This document shows, one piece after another, positions 27,542 through 36,895 of a DNA stretch of 62,034 bases. Below the pieces are notes generated by a model. It saw only the letters and a program-made list of their open reading frames with translations, made no database searches and was not told the DNA's origin. Origin of the DNA: Crocinitomicaceae bacterium (GTDB lineage: Bacteria; Bacteroidota; Bacteroidia; Flavobacteriales_D; Crocinitomicaceae); contig JAHEMJ010000016.1 of NCBI GenBank assembly GCA_024643725.1, positions 1-62,034 of the forward strand. Reading direction: 5' to 3'. Position 1 is the first letter of the stretch, and every line of letters starts with the position of its first letter. A program made the position numbers and the translations under genes.

Positions 27542-28599
27542 AAGTACTTTATGCTATACAAGGAACAGGAAACGGACATTTGAGCCGTGCACAAGAGATT
27601 GTTCCACTCATCAATAAATACGTAGACACAACCGTTTTAGTGAGTGGCAATCAATCGCAAATCCAAACGAATTTTGACATTAATTATCAAAAAACTGGAT
27701 TGACCTTCCTCAGTGGCAAAACGGGAAAAATTGATTTGCTTCGAACGGTGTTTAAATCGCATCCCATCGATTTTTTTAACGAAATACGCACCTTCCCAAT
27801 AAAACAATTTGATTTGGTTATTACAGACTTTGAACCTGTTTCTGCTTGGTCTGCCTTGATGCACGGCGTGCCATGTGTCGAAATGAGTCATCAGGCGGCA
27901 GTCATTCATCCCAATGCACCGAAAGCAGACTCACGAAATCGAATAGGGGAGTATATTTTGAATCATTATTGTCCGACCAAGGAAAAAATCGGATTTCACT
28001 TTGATCAATATGGCCAACACATTCACACACCGGTTATTCGTCAAGCCATACGGACAATTGACGCAAAAAACCTCGGGCATTACACCGTATACCTTCCAGC
28101 ATATCACGATGAAGTGCTGCGTCAATTCCTCAAACAGTTTCCAGTGAAATGGGAAGTCTTTTCAAAATTTGCAAAAGAGAAAACGACAACAGACAATGTT
28201 ACGTTCTTCCCCATTGATAATGAATCATTCACCAAGAGTTTTTCCGAATGTGAAGGTGTACTTTGTGGAGCCGGATTTGAACTTCCTGCAGAGGCCATGT
28301 ATTTGAAGAAGAAGTTGTTGGTCATTCCAATGAAAGGACAATATGAGCAACAATGCAACGCAGTTGCTGCAAAAAATATGGGTGCGACAATGATTGATAG
28401 TTTGAATTTATTACATCACCGTACCATCAATCTTTGGTTGAGTCAGGGAACCTATCTACACGTAGATTACCAAGATCGAACAGAGTCCATTGTGCAAAAA
28501 ACATTGGCAGATTTTGAGTTTAAACAATGTAAAGTAAGGCCAACCTTAGATGAAAAAACCACCTTTGAGAAGTTGTCCGTGTTGAAGTATTTGTTCTAA
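27538..28599 (+). CDS. MurG-like GT-B glycosyltransferase
   Basis: The 353 residues show the GT-B fold of the GT28/MurG-like group: N-terminal GTGNGHLSRAQEI at ~9-21, an acceptor-side domain, and the nucleotide-sugar-binding motif GAGFELPAEAMYLKKKLLVI at ~242-261 followed by GQYEQQCNA. It probably transfers a sugar to a lipid or cell-wall precursor. Overlap with the LpxH-like gene indicates a two-gene operon, so a lipid-linked acceptor is a reasonable inference. It is not the MurG of the dcw cluster. Confidence 0.85.
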   Translation: MKVLYAIQGTGNGHLSRAQEIVPLINKYVDTTVLVSGNQSQIQTNFDINYQKTGLTFLSGKTGKIDLLRTVFKSHPIDFFNEIRTFPIKQFDLVITDFEPVSAWSALMHGVPCVEMSHQAAVIHPNAPKADSRNRIGEYILNHYCPTKEKIGFHFDQYGQHIHTPVIRQAIRTIDAKNLGHYTVYLPAYHDEVLRQFLKQFPVKWEVFSKFAKEKTTTDNVTFFPIDNESFTKSFSECEGVLCGAGFELPAEAMYLKKKLLVIPMKGQYEQQCNAVAAKNMGATMIDSLNLLHHRTINLWLSQGTYLHVDYQDRTESIVQKTLADFEFKQCKVRPTLDEKTTFEKLSVLKYLF

Positions 28600-28643
28600 A
28601 CAGTGATGAATGAACGGTGATGAGTGAACTGAACTTCCTGCCG

Positions 28644-30668
28644 TTATTTTTGAATGTAACTGCGATACAACTCACGTTGTGCATGGAAAGGAGGAAGATT
28701 GCGTTCGCTGTAACGGTTTTTCAAATCCGCACTGATGTTGCGTGCCTTCACACTTCCACGCCATTGGAAATCGAAGATGCGGTCTAATTCTGCTTGGATC
28801 TCTGGATTCTTGACAAGCATTCCGACTTCGATGCGTTGATCGAGGTTGCGTTCCATCCAGTCTGCACTTGTAATGATGTGAACGGGTTCACCGTTATTTT
28901 CGAAAATGAAAAAGCGCGCATGTTCCAAATATCGGTCGACCAATGAAATGGCTTCGATGTTTTCGCTAAGTCCTTTTACACCTGGTTTCAAACAACAAAT
29001 CCCACGAATGATTAATTCGATTTTTACTCCTGCTTGACTTGCTGCATAGAGTTTGTCAATCATTTTCACGTCCGTTAGGTTGTTGATTTTTATTTTTATG
29101 TTTGCCGGTTTTTTGGCCCTCGCGAAACTGATTTCTTTATCAATTAAAGCAAACAGTTTTCTGCGCGTATTGAATGGAGAAACGAGCAAATTCCGAAATA
29201 AGTGACGCTCCATATTGTTTTCGAGTAAACCGAAAACTTTACTGACCTCTTGTGATATCTGTCGATCCGCAGTAATAATTGCCAAATCGGAATAAATAGT
29301 GGCTGTTCGTTCATTGAAATTTCCGGTTCCGATGTAGGTGATGAAATGGTCTTTTCCATCTTTCACTTTGCGGATTTGCATCAATTTGGAATGGACTTTC
29401 AAATTTGGAACACCATAGATGACATTGGCGCCAAATTCTTTTAATCGATTACTCCACCATAGGTTATTTTCTTCGTCGAAGCGTGCTTGTAGTTCGAAAA
29501 CTACAGTAACTTGTTTGCCATTAAAGACACAAGCCAAAAGCGCATTCATGACATCTGAATTCTTCGCTACGCGGTAAATATTGATTTTTATGTCCTTCAC
29601 TTTTGGATCCAACGCTGCTTCGCGCAATAAGTCCACAACGTGATCAAATTTTTGATACGGAAAATGCAAGAGCACATCTTTTTCGAAGATGACATCCAAA
29701 TGACTTTTCCCTTGCGTAAAGGCAGGATGCGCTTGAGGTGGTTCCGGATTGTAGCGGTATTTCGCCATGCCAAAATCTGGGAAGGACATAAAATCCTTGA
29801 AATTGTGGTAGCGTCCACCAGGAATGGTATTATTTCCCATGCTGAGATCGAGCGATTTCAACAAGAAATGCAAGAGGTCTTTGGGCATTTTCGCATCGTA
29901 TACAAAGCGCACAGGATTTCCTTTGCGTCGTTGCTTCAAACTTTTCTCAATCTTTTCGAAGAAGGAGAGCGATAAATCGTCATCCAAGTCTAATTCGGCG
30001 TCACGTGTAAATTTGAAGGTAAATGCGGAAACTTCAACGGGCTCGAAAATGGAAAATACCTCTTTCAGTTGCAAACGAATGATGTCGTCAATCAGAATGT
30101 AATCTATTCGATTTTCACCTTTCAACTGATAAAAACGTGGATAATCACTTGGTATTTGGATCAGCGCAAAACGAGTTTTATTTTTCTTTTCGACAATTTT
30201 AACGGCAAGGTAAATGGCATAATCACGCAATTTCGGCAATGGATTTTTCTTATCCAAAATGATGGGGAAAATCACGTGTTTCAAGTGCTCATTGAAATAG
30301 TGTTTCAAGGTCAATACTTGCTCAGTATTCACTTCTTGTTCGTTGATCATGAAGATTTGATCCTTTTCGAAGTCGGACTGAATCAGCGTGAAAGCTTGTT
30401 CAAACTTTTGTTGTTGCTTCATCACCACCTTGCGGATTTCGTGGTATAATTCTTCCGCATCGCCTTTAAATCCTTCTACTTTTTGCTTTTTTAAAACGGA
30501 CATGCGTTTCAAATTCGCCACGCGAACGCGGAAAAATTCATCCATGTTATTGGAATAAATTCCTAGAAAACGCATGCGTTCGGTCAAGGGTACAGTAGGA
30601 TCCATGGCTTCCTGCAGCACTCGTTCGTTAAAGGATAGCCAACTCAGTTCACGGTTGATCATGTTCAT
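28644..30668 (-). CDS. ppk1: Polyphosphate kinase 1
   Basis: Makes long-chain polyphosphate from ATP. The 674 residues show the family order: N-domain (NRELSWLSFNERVLQEA at 4-20), head domain with the conserved YNPEPPQAH (~307), FPYQKFDHV, then two phospholipase-D-like catalytic domains with LKVHSKLMQI (catalytic His, ~423), YIGTGNFNERTATIYSD (~440-456) and ITSADWMERNLDQRIEVG near 600-617. Length is normal. A CATCTTTG box (30673-30680) ends 4 nt before the ATG. With Ppx (10585) and the PiT/porin block it covers polyphosphate synthesis, breakdown and phosphate entry. Confidence 0.96.
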   Translation of the reverse strand: MNMINRELSWLSFNERVLQEAMDPTVPLTERMRFLGIYSNNMDEFFRVRVANLKRMSVLKKQKVEGFKGDAEELYHEIRKVVMKQQQKFEQAFTLIQSDFEKDQIFMINEQEVNTEQVLTLKHYFNEHLKHVIFPIILDKKNPLPKLRDYAIYLAVKIVEKKNKTRFALIQIPSDYPRFYQLKGENRIDYILIDDIIRLQLKEVFSIFEPVEVSAFTFKFTRDAELDLDDDLSLSFFEKIEKSLKQRRKGNPVRFVYDAKMPKDLLHFLLKSLDLSMGNNTIPGGRYHNFKDFMSFPDFGMAKYRYNPEPPQAHPAFTQGKSHLDVIFEKDVLLHFPYQKFDHVVDLLREAALDPKVKDIKINIYRVAKNSDVMNALLACVFNGKQVTVVFELQARFDEENNLWWSNRLKEFGANVIYGVPNLKVHSKLMQIRKVKDGKDHFITYIGTGNFNERTATIYSDLAIITADRQISQEVSKVFGLLENNMERHLFRNLLVSPFNTRRKLFALIDKEISFARAKKPANIKIKINNLTDVKMIDKLYAASQAGVKIELIIRGICCLKPGVKGLSENIEAISLVDRYLEHARFFIFENNGEPVHIITSADWMERNLDQRIEVGMLVKNPEIQAELDRIFDFQWRGSVKARNISADLKNRYSERNLPPFHAQRELYRSYIQK

Positions 30669-30773
30669 GGAGCAAAGATGCGCAAAAGCGCAATCAAACT
30701 CTTGTGAAAGTTTATTAAGATTATGTAAAGTTTTTCAAAGTCTCGAGATGGCTAGTGTAAGAATTTTTCGAAT

Positions 30774-32381
30774 CTATTCCACCACGACTTCCTTAGTGTA
30801 GACTTGATTCTTGCTGTATCCTTTCAGAAAGTAAACGCCAGAAGGGATATTGTCGAGCGTTATACGCGTACTTTTTGAATCACTCAGTTCGTGCTCTAGA
30901 ACGATTTGTCCAAGGGAATTATACAGCATTAGTTTCGTCAATGGATCTTCACCCCAACTGACAATAAATTCCCCATTGGATGGATTCGGAAATACCTTTA
31001 ATTCATTCGGATTTAACAAAAGTTCTTGTACTTGATTCGTTGAGCTTGATTGACATGGAAATTGATTACTAGATGCGTACAAGGCCAATAAACTTCCGGC
31101 GATATTCCGAACGTTTTGTACATTTTGAAGACGCGAACCAGAACGATCGTAAATGAAGGCATAGTCGGAACAAATTTTAGTTCCTGGACGAAAAGCAGTC
31201 TCGTAAATGGTGATCATACCACGACGGTCTGAGGGCATATCGTTAAAAGCTTCTTCGCTCCATCCCGTTGAGTCATTGGGATTGTCAGGAAAGGTAAAAT
31301 GAGTAGGGAGGTTCGTAAGTGGATTGATCCAATTGCTACTATCGCCCCATTGACTATGCATTAACAACCAAAATAAGGTATCCGAATAAATCCCGGCGTC
31401 TTGACCATAATTAAACACAACGGCATTCTCCAATGGATGCGATAAACTCACGATTCCTTGACAAGGTGGATTATTCCCATAGCCGAAATGTCCCCCGTCA
31501 TTTTCATCATAATCGTCCCCATTGTAGCCGAATAATAGTTGCTTATCAGGTGAGCATCCGATGTAATCATCTGCAAAAAATCCAATGTCAAAATCTAAAT
31601 AAATTCCTTGGTAATAATGTAAGTAATTCACCAGACTACGATTAAAAACTTGAATGTTCATAAACGTTGTATTATTGATGTAATTACCTGTGCTAAACTG
31701 ATAAAACATCGCGTGTAATTCAATTTTCAATTGATTCCCATCTGGGAAATACGATTCGTCATTCATGATGATATACACTGCTTCATCTCCGCGGATGTCT
31801 GGGTATTCCCCCAGGCTTGGTTCATATATTCCGTTCTGATTGATGTCGACATACGGAGCAAGTTGAGCTGCAACACCCATGGAAACATCGCCATTTCCCG
31901 GCCATTTCAAAATAGAATTTGGGATGACATACCCTGTGCTTTGATAGTGTTGTTGATGAAAGTTGATATCATCTTGACTCACTTTCCAAACGGAATTTTG
32001 ATACTTGTTGCTATAATTCAAGGTACCGTAATATGAAGGATCCGCAATCGGTCCAGAATGAAAACTACATTGATTTCCTCCGGCGTTATATCGATTTCCA
32101 GATATGTGAAAATTTCCTTGAGGATCTTCGGCACCAACCCAATAGCTTCCGGAAAAGATGGTGCTTAATCCACTTCCTTTTGGCACTTCGTATCCCGCAA
32201 GTCCAGCAGATACTTGATTAAAAAACCCACCTTCATCAAAAAGGGTACAACTGATATTGTTTTGATCTAAAACAGTTGAGTTTACAATCTGTGCGTTGGC
32301 TGGTGTCGTAAAAAGTGTTAAAATGATCAAAGTTTGAAAAAGCAAACGAGTCGGAAGGAGGCCTTGAAGTGGATGTATCAT
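30774..32381 (-). CDS. T9SS-sorted secreted protein related to the first gene
   Basis: The 535 residues have a signal peptide ending PANAQ (~31), an unrecognised central region and a type A sorting domain (~459-535, LKVFPNPSNGEFIV to QVYTKEVVVE). The landmarks VPKGSG...YWVGAED (~67-85), VDINQNGIYEP (~177), DDYIGCSPDKQ (~269) and NGDDYDENDGGHFGYGNNPP (~290) parallel those of the 949+ residue protein at 1-2849, so they are paralogues. The many Asp/Asn/Gly loops suggest calcium binding. It stands alone. Function unknown. Confidence 0.87.
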   Translation of the reverse strand: MIHPLQGLLPTRLLFQTLIILTLFTTPANAQIVNSTVLDQNNISCTLFDEGGFFNQVSAGLAGYEVPKGSGLSTIFSGSYWVGAEDPQGNFHISGNRYNAGGNQCSFHSGPIADPSYYGTLNYSNKYQNSVWKVSQDDINFHQQHYQSTGYVIPNSILKWPGNGDVSMGVAAQLAPYVDINQNGIYEPSLGEYPDIRGDEAVYIIMNDESYFPDGNQLKIELHAMFYQFSTGNYINNTTFMNIQVFNRSLVNYLHYYQGIYLDFDIGFFADDYIGCSPDKQLLFGYNGDDYDENDGGHFGYGNNPPCQGIVSLSHPLENAVVFNYGQDAGIYSDTLFWLLMHSQWGDSSNWINPLTNLPTHFTFPDNPNDSTGWSEEAFNDMPSDRRGMITIYETAFRPGTKICSDYAFIYDRSGSRLQNVQNVRNIAGSLLALYASSNQFPCQSSSTNQVQELLLNPNELKVFPNPSNGEFIVSWGEDPLTKLMLYNSLGQIVLEHELSDSKSTRITLDNIPSGVYFLKGYSKNQVYTKEVVVE

Positions 32382-32572
32382 AATCGTGTTTTAGGTGTAA
32401 AACGCAGATTTATCCCAATAGGAGTAGTGAGGGAGAATGAACAGTGACTGGTTTCTTAGTAAATACCCACAATTAAATGGCCTAATAGTATGGGAATGAA
32501 ATAATTTCTAACTTCGTTTTGAAAATGTCAGCAAGTATCGACCGATGACTTTGAGATGAATTCATATGAAGG

Positions 32573-33505
32573 ATGACGCCACTACAAAGCACGTTTTATA
32601 GTCTGTTCTACATCATTTTTTTCCCCTTTTGTTCCAAGGCACAGGAGGACTGGAAACTAGATGCGCCAAACTGGAAAACAGAGAATTTAAAAGGAAGGGT
32701 TCGAATAATAGAGGAGAAAAGTTTTGTTGGAAAGGAGCAAAATGGAACCTATGTGGTGGTCAAACCAGGATGGGAGTCAACTTGGGAAAAAGACTCAAAA
32801 ACGTATTTCGATTCTGTCGGCAACTTAGTTAAAGTTGATTTTTACCAATTGGGCAAAGTGCTACGAACGGAATACTTCACATATCAAAATAGCAAACTCA
32901 TCGAGCGTTTTCGCTTATATCATCATAGTTTTTATGATTATGATTCATACGGAAAGATAATTCGGGAAAGGTATCGGTTTATTAGTGACAAGAAAAAACC
33001 GACCTTATATCTTATAGAGTATGTTTATGATGCTGCAGGAAACTTGATAGTGAAAAACGAATCGGACTCCTTGAAAAATGTATTGGGCATCGATTCCATT
33101 TTTTACAATCAACAAAATAAACCCATTAAAATGTTGTCCTATCATCAGGATAGGATGGATTTTCAATACGTCAAATATGATGTTAACGGAAACGTTCAAG
33201 AGTTGATTTTGGGAGACGATGAAGATGGATTAGCCGAAAAATTTAGCTTTACGTATGAAAACGATCAACTTAAAATGGAGGATTGGACCTTGTACATAGA
33301 CAACGAGATGGATGGAAAAGTCATCAGTTATTTTGAGGACAGGAATGAAGTGAAGGTAATGGAGACAGATAAGGATGGGGAGGTCACCAATACGAGTTTG
33401 TCCAGCTACGAATTTGACCAACTCGGAAATTGGATTAAACGGACGAATAAAAATTCGAAAGACAATAGCGTGTATATCATTCAGAGAAAAATCACCTATT
33501 TTTAA
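32573..33505 (+). CDS. Secreted hypothetical protein with YD-like repeats
   Basis: The 310 residues start with a signal peptide (~1-23, ending CSKAQ) and continue with imperfect repeats of the form YD..GN(L/V)/Y...(K/R)...E, for example YVYDAAGNLIVKNE, VKYDVNGNVQELIL and YEFDQLGNWIKRTN, like degenerate RHS/YD repeats. No toxin or core domain is seen and there is no sorting domain. A preceding ATG at 32566 is out of frame. Function unknown. Confidence 0.72.
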   Translation: MTPLQSTFYSLFYIIFFPFCSKAQEDWKLDAPNWKTENLKGRVRIIEEKSFVGKEQNGTYVVVKPGWESTWEKDSKTYFDSVGNLVKVDFYQLGKVLRTEYFTYQNSKLIERFRLYHHSFYDYDSYGKIIRERYRFISDKKKPTLYLIEYVYDAAGNLIVKNESDSLKNVLGIDSIFYNQQNKPIKMLSYHQDRMDFQYVKYDVNGNVQELILGDDEDGLAEKFSFTYENDQLKMEDWTLYIDNEMDGKVISYFEDRNEVKVMETDKDGEVTNTSLSSYEFDQLGNWIKRTNKNSKDNSVYIIQRKITYF

Positions 33506-33530
33506 GCCAGGAGAATTGAAATAATTAGAA

Positions 33531-33986
33531 ATGAGTATGAAAGAAATCTTAGTTTGGATTGTTGTAACCGTAATCACTTTACTAAGCTTTTTGTTAAGCC
33601 TCATTCTGGGATTAACGAAAAAGAATAGGAAGCTGAAAAAGATATCCATTCTATTGTTTATCATTTTCCTAACTTGCGGAGTATGGACAGGAAAAATTCT
33701 AGTCACAAAGTCGTATTACTCATTGACAGAATCCTTCAAACCGAGAACCGGAGTCGAAATATATGAAGCTCTTTTTGGTAAAAGTGAAACGTATTGTATC
33801 CATGTTTTAAATTACCAAGACCAAGTCGTTCCGAAAATTGACTATGCCATATGGTTAAATGTGAAATCCTGTCCTGCCGAATTGAAACGCATCTTGGGAA
33901 AGCATACCTTTTCAAAGCATAAAATCCCGACGACAAATGCGAATGTTCCCCATGGAGAAATGTTACCTTGGTTTAATCCAACTTGA
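33531..33986 (+). CDS. Membrane-anchored hypothetical protein, probably truncated by an in-frame stop
   Basis: The 151 residues begin with two TM helices (~6-28, 38-56) and continue as a soluble domain. I recognise no named family. The TGA at 33984 is followed at once, in the same frame, by 37 more codons (33987-34100) that read like the expected end of the domain. The gene is therefore probably a longer protein cut by one nonsense change, or a sequencing error. Confidence 0.65.
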   Translation: MSMKEILVWIVVTVITLLSFLLSLILGLTKKNRKLKKISILLFIIFLTCGVWTGKILVTKSYYSLTESFKPRTGVEIYEALFGKSETYCIHVLNYQDQVVPKIDYAIWLNVKSCPAELKRILGKHTFSKHKIPTTNANVPHGEMLPWFNPT

Positions 33987-34100
33987 ATGGGTGATTCAGT
34001 GATCGTGTATGAATATACCTCAAATGACAGTAGGAATATCCAAACGATATGGGCAAATCCGGAAGGAACACATCTTTTTATAAGGGACATTTTTGACTAA
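33987..34100 (+). pseudogene. In-frame 3' remnant of the preceding gene
   Basis: Immediately after the TGA at 33984 the same frame stays open for 37 codons (MGDSVIVYEY..., ending RDIFD) to a TAA. The composition is that of a folded beta-rich domain end rather than spacer. I read it as the lost C-terminus of the gene at 33531. Confidence 0.5.
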
Positions 34101-34267
34101 TTTAAGGTAGAAAATACTGATTTTTATAAAAAAGTTCTTTTGAGAACAGAGTAAACAGACAGTTGTAAATAGACCCAGAAAATGAATGTTATTTTTACTT
34201 TGAATAGAGAAAAAAATTCTTTATTCCAACATTATGGTCTGAAATTGCTTTTATAAGAAAATTTTTA

Positions 34268-34426
34268 ACCGCTACGCGTTCTTCCTTTTTGCATGTCAAT
34301 TCAGCTTTTGAAAGCAAGCTTACGGGCTTTATTAGAGGGGGACAGACTATCCTTCACTTCGTTGCGGAAGGACGTTAAGGAGGGCTTAACAAGGAAAAGC
34401 TCAGACCGCTACGCGTTCTTCCTTTT
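34268..34426 (+). repeat. 23-bp direct repeat pair
   Basis: accgctacgcgttcttcc plus a T run occurs at 34268-34290 and again at 34404-34426, 136 bp apart. The enclosed segment has no clear coding function. Confidence 0.6.
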
Positions 34427-34479
34427 TTATTGTCTGAACCTTCATTCAAGCGAAGGCTTGATTCGGTTTCATCCAATAA

Positions 34480-34507
34480 AAAAGCCAGTCAGAAATGACT
34501 GGCTTTT
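34480..34507. terminator. Bidirectional terminator hairpin
   Basis: AAAAGCCAGTC and GACTGGCTTTT form an 11-bp perfect stem around a 6-nt loop (agaaat), with A and T runs on the two sides. Confidence 0.7.
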
Positions 34508-34621
34508 CCTTGTAGACAGGAACATTGAATTATCGAACCTAATATGGGAGGGGTTGGGGGAGATTGAACGTCTTTAGTTGGGCTATTTAGAAACCACTCT
34601 GATTCTTGACAATAAACATAT

Positions 34622-34695
34622 TAACGTTTTGCGTATAGGCAATGTTGCCTTGTATTGCGCCTTTGGCAAGGCAATATTGCTTACACACTGTAATG
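34622..34695. repeat. Imperfect hairpin (attC-like) at the 3' edge of the esterase gene
   Basis: GTATAGGCAATGTTGCCTTG (34632-34651) is nearly complementary to a second arm ending near 34690 (CAAGGCAATATTGCTTACAC read forward), with outer ends TTAACG.../...TGTAATG also partly matching. The overall shape resembles cassette-end hairpins of integrons, but canonical attC core sites are not clear. Confidence 0.4.
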
Positions 34696-34709
34696 TGCTG
34701 CCCCAATTG

Positions 34710-35840
34710 TCATTGTTTCATAAGTTTTATTATATGTTGATCAATTTTAAGAAAGTATAATCCTCTTGATAGTTCAGAAAAATTTTGATTCTCAATGTCT
34801 TTACCTGACCACATTATTTGTCCAAGATAATTAATGAGTGAAAAGTGTTCTTTCCCTGTCGTGTTTGTCAAATTAATTTTGTTTGCAAATGGATTTGGAT
34901 AAACCATAATATTACTTTCTTCAATATTCTCATTAATGCCGGTTGTTAAGCAACTTGTTGTGTAGTTTTGAAAAAATTGCCACATTAAATATGTTGCGCT
35001 AAATTGATTACTAACCATAACAGTTCCCGATGAAAGACCTCCAGGCCAAGAATGTTCCCCATCATAGCTTACATATTGCTCTATTATTACGTTACAAGAG
35101 CAGTTTGAATAGTTGAAATGGTCGTATTGGTTAGTGTTGTGAAATAAGGTGTCTTTTATAATACCGCAGGAATAATTTGCACTTATTATAGTAAACATAC
35201 TGTCTTGAGGGGGGAAATAAGTTCCGGTTGAACCAACTGTTACACCTCCAAAATAGTTTACATTCTGGTCTTGATATGAATGGAAACTTATTATTGGAAT
35301 TGACCTTGAAGGATTCCAAGGATAATTCATTAAATCTCCCGCTACAGGAGCAATTGCTGCAAATCTATTCGTTAATTGATTGGCTAAACGATAACACAAT
35401 AGAGCACCATTAGAAAAGCCAGTTGCATAAACACGAGTTGTGTCTATTGGTCTATTTGCAAATAAATCATTGAGTAAAGAATTTACAAAACCAACATCGT
35501 CTATATTTTGTGTCGTTGAAGGGGCACAGCATCCTCCTGCATTCCAGGTTCTATTTCCGGCAATTTTTACTCCTTCTGGATAAACAACAATGAATCCGGC
35601 TGTGTCTGATTTTTGAGATAATCTTGATTGATATTGTATGGATTGATAACCTAAAAGTCCACCTCCATGGAATGCAAGAACTAATGGGTAGTTGTTCGAT
35701 GTGTTATATCCTGTTGGAAGATGAGTTAAAAAAGTTCTCCAACGACCATCCACAAAAATGCTGTCATAAATATTCGTTTGAGCAAAAGTCAAATTACTTA
35801 AGAAAAGCAACAGAATGAATGGTAGAATTTTTTTTTTCAT
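34710..35840 (-). CDS. T9SS-sorted PHB-depolymerase-like esterase
   Basis: A secreted alpha/beta hydrolase of 376 residues in the LpqC/poly(3-hydroxybutyrate) depolymerase-like esterase group, acting on polyester or feruloyl-type esters. The signal peptide ends LTFAQ (~21). The oxyanion strand is LAFHGGGLLG (~55), the nucleophile elbow GFSNGA (~146-151), the acid is probably Asp in HSYQDQNVN (~192) and the His in YDGEHSWPGG (~262). Residues ~310-376 are a type A sorting domain (MVYPNPFANKINL). It is the last gene of a minus-strand run and ends at the hairpin at 34622-34695. Confidence 0.87.
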   Translation of the reverse strand: MKKKILPFILLLFLSNLTFAQTNIYDSIFVDGRWRTFLTHLPTGYNTSNNYPLVLAFHGGGLLGYQSIQYQSRLSQKSDTAGFIVVYPEGVKIAGNRTWNAGGCCAPSTTQNIDDVGFVNSLLNDLFANRPIDTTRVYATGFSNGALLCYRLANQLTNRFAAIAPVAGDLMNYPWNPSRSIPIISFHSYQDQNVNYFGGVTVGSTGTYFPPQDSMFTIISANYSCGIIKDTLFHNTNQYDHFNYSNCSCNVIIEQYVSYDGEHSWPGGLSSGTVMVSNQFSATYLMWQFFQNYTTSCLTTGINENIEESNIMVYPNPFANKINLTNTTGKEHFSLINYLGQIMWSGKDIENQNFSELSRGLYFLKIDQHIIKLMKQ

Positions 35841-35879
35841 GTCTTATTATTTTGACTTCTAAATTTTACTGCTCCGAAA

Positions 35880-36893
35880 CTACTTATAGAGTTCAATAAA
35901 ACTTCGCATTTTTAAATTGAATAATGTTGGTTCCTCGCGATTTGGGGAGTGAGCGGAATTCTGAAATATATATAAACTCTTGTCATTAGAGGGGGTTCCC
36001 AAATGATCCATAGCATCTTGTGCCAAATCAACGGGTAAGATACCGTCGTGCTGCCCCCAAAGGATTAATGTTGGTATGGTAATTTTATACATCTGATCTG
36101 AATATCCTTTTTGTAACTCAACCACCAAATTTTTCTGAGCATAATCTCCATTGGAGTAACCGCCAGGGCTGTTAAGTGTCCCCCCAGAAAAATAGGAAAA
36201 TGATGGATTGTTTATGTCATAAATGTATCCATTGGCTTTTGGCAAATACGTATCACAGTGTTTTTTCATTTGTTCAACCGTCATCATGACTGGATTCGTG
36301 CTATACCAATCTAATGCTTCCTGCCAGAAAGAAACATCCATTCCTGCTGAAATTTGATTTTGCGCATAATTCTTAACCCAGTTAACTGACGATTCTAATC
36401 CTTTTTTAAAGTTGTGAGCGCCGTCTAATTCAATCCATCCATTTACCAAATTTTGATTATTCCCCTTTATCAAAAATGCCGTCCCCAAAGCACCACCCCA
36501 ACTGTGACCGTGCAGAAATAATATCGGATTGTTGTATTTTGACTTTATTACGGCAACGAGTTTTTCCAAATCTTCAACAAACTGCTCCACGGTCATGGTT
36601 TCAGGTTGCGCTTTGCCTTGAGAACAACCTGAACCTCTCTGATCCCAATATACCATGGCATAATCTTTTTCAAGATCGAGATAAACCTTTTGTTCAGCTT
36701 CATTAATACTACTGCCTCCTGGTCCGCCATGCAAGTGAATGATAAAAACGTTTGAATGGATATTTCCTCTAACCCAAACTGGCATATCCGCCCCCTTGTT
36801 TCGGAGAAAAAAATAATCTCCCTCCTTGTATAGAGTATCTTTTTGACAAGCAGAAAGCAAAGGGATTACTATGAGTAGAATTAAAATTCTCAT
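35880..36893 (-). CDS. Alpha/beta hydrolase lipoprotein (proline iminopeptidase-like)
   Basis: The 337 residues start with a lipoprotein signal (PLLSAC, Cys16). Motifs of the S33 prolyl-aminopeptidase-like group are visible: HGGPGGSS (~54-61), YWDQRGSGCS (~82-91), the nucleophile GHSWGGALG (~129-137), Asp in GQHDGILP (~280) and His in NSAHSPNREEP (~310). It could release N-terminal residues or hydrolyse esters; substrate unknown. It lies 2 bp after the barrel gene and 39 bp before the esterase gene, in the same direction. Confidence 0.85.
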   Translation of the reverse strand: MRILILLIVIPLLSACQKDTLYKEGDYFFLRNKGADMPVWVRGNIHSNVFIIHLHGGPGGSSINEAEQKVYLDLEKDYAMVYWDQRGSGCSQGKAQPETMTVEQFVEDLEKLVAVIKSKYNNPILFLHGHSWGGALGTAFLIKGNNQNLVNGWIELDGAHNFKKGLESSVNWVKNYAQNQISAGMDVSFWQEALDWYSTNPVMMTVEQMKKHCDTYLPKANGYIYDINNPSFSYFSGGTLNSPGGYSNGDYAQKNLVVELQKGYSDQMYKITIPTLILWGQHDGILPVDLAQDAMDHLGTPSNDKSLYIFQNSAHSPNREEPTLFNLKMRSFIELYK

Positions 36894-36895
36894 TT

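Larger units (their letters stand above)
34101..34709. other. Non-coding region with short repeats, left edge of the AT-rich island
   Basis: No convincing gene; a reading frame at 34293-34577 crosses the repeats and a terminator hairpin. Contents: a 23-bp direct repeat (34268-34290 and 34404-34426, accgctacgcgttcttcc...), a block at ~34348-34402 resembling 39558-39612, a bidirectional terminator (34480-34507), and an imperfect hairpin at 34622-34695 that starts with TAACGTTTTG. Confidence 0.6.

Noticed and set aside
34293..34577. 94-codon reading frame
   Set aside because: It crosses a direct repeat and a strong terminator hairpin; the sequence has no domain-like pattern.
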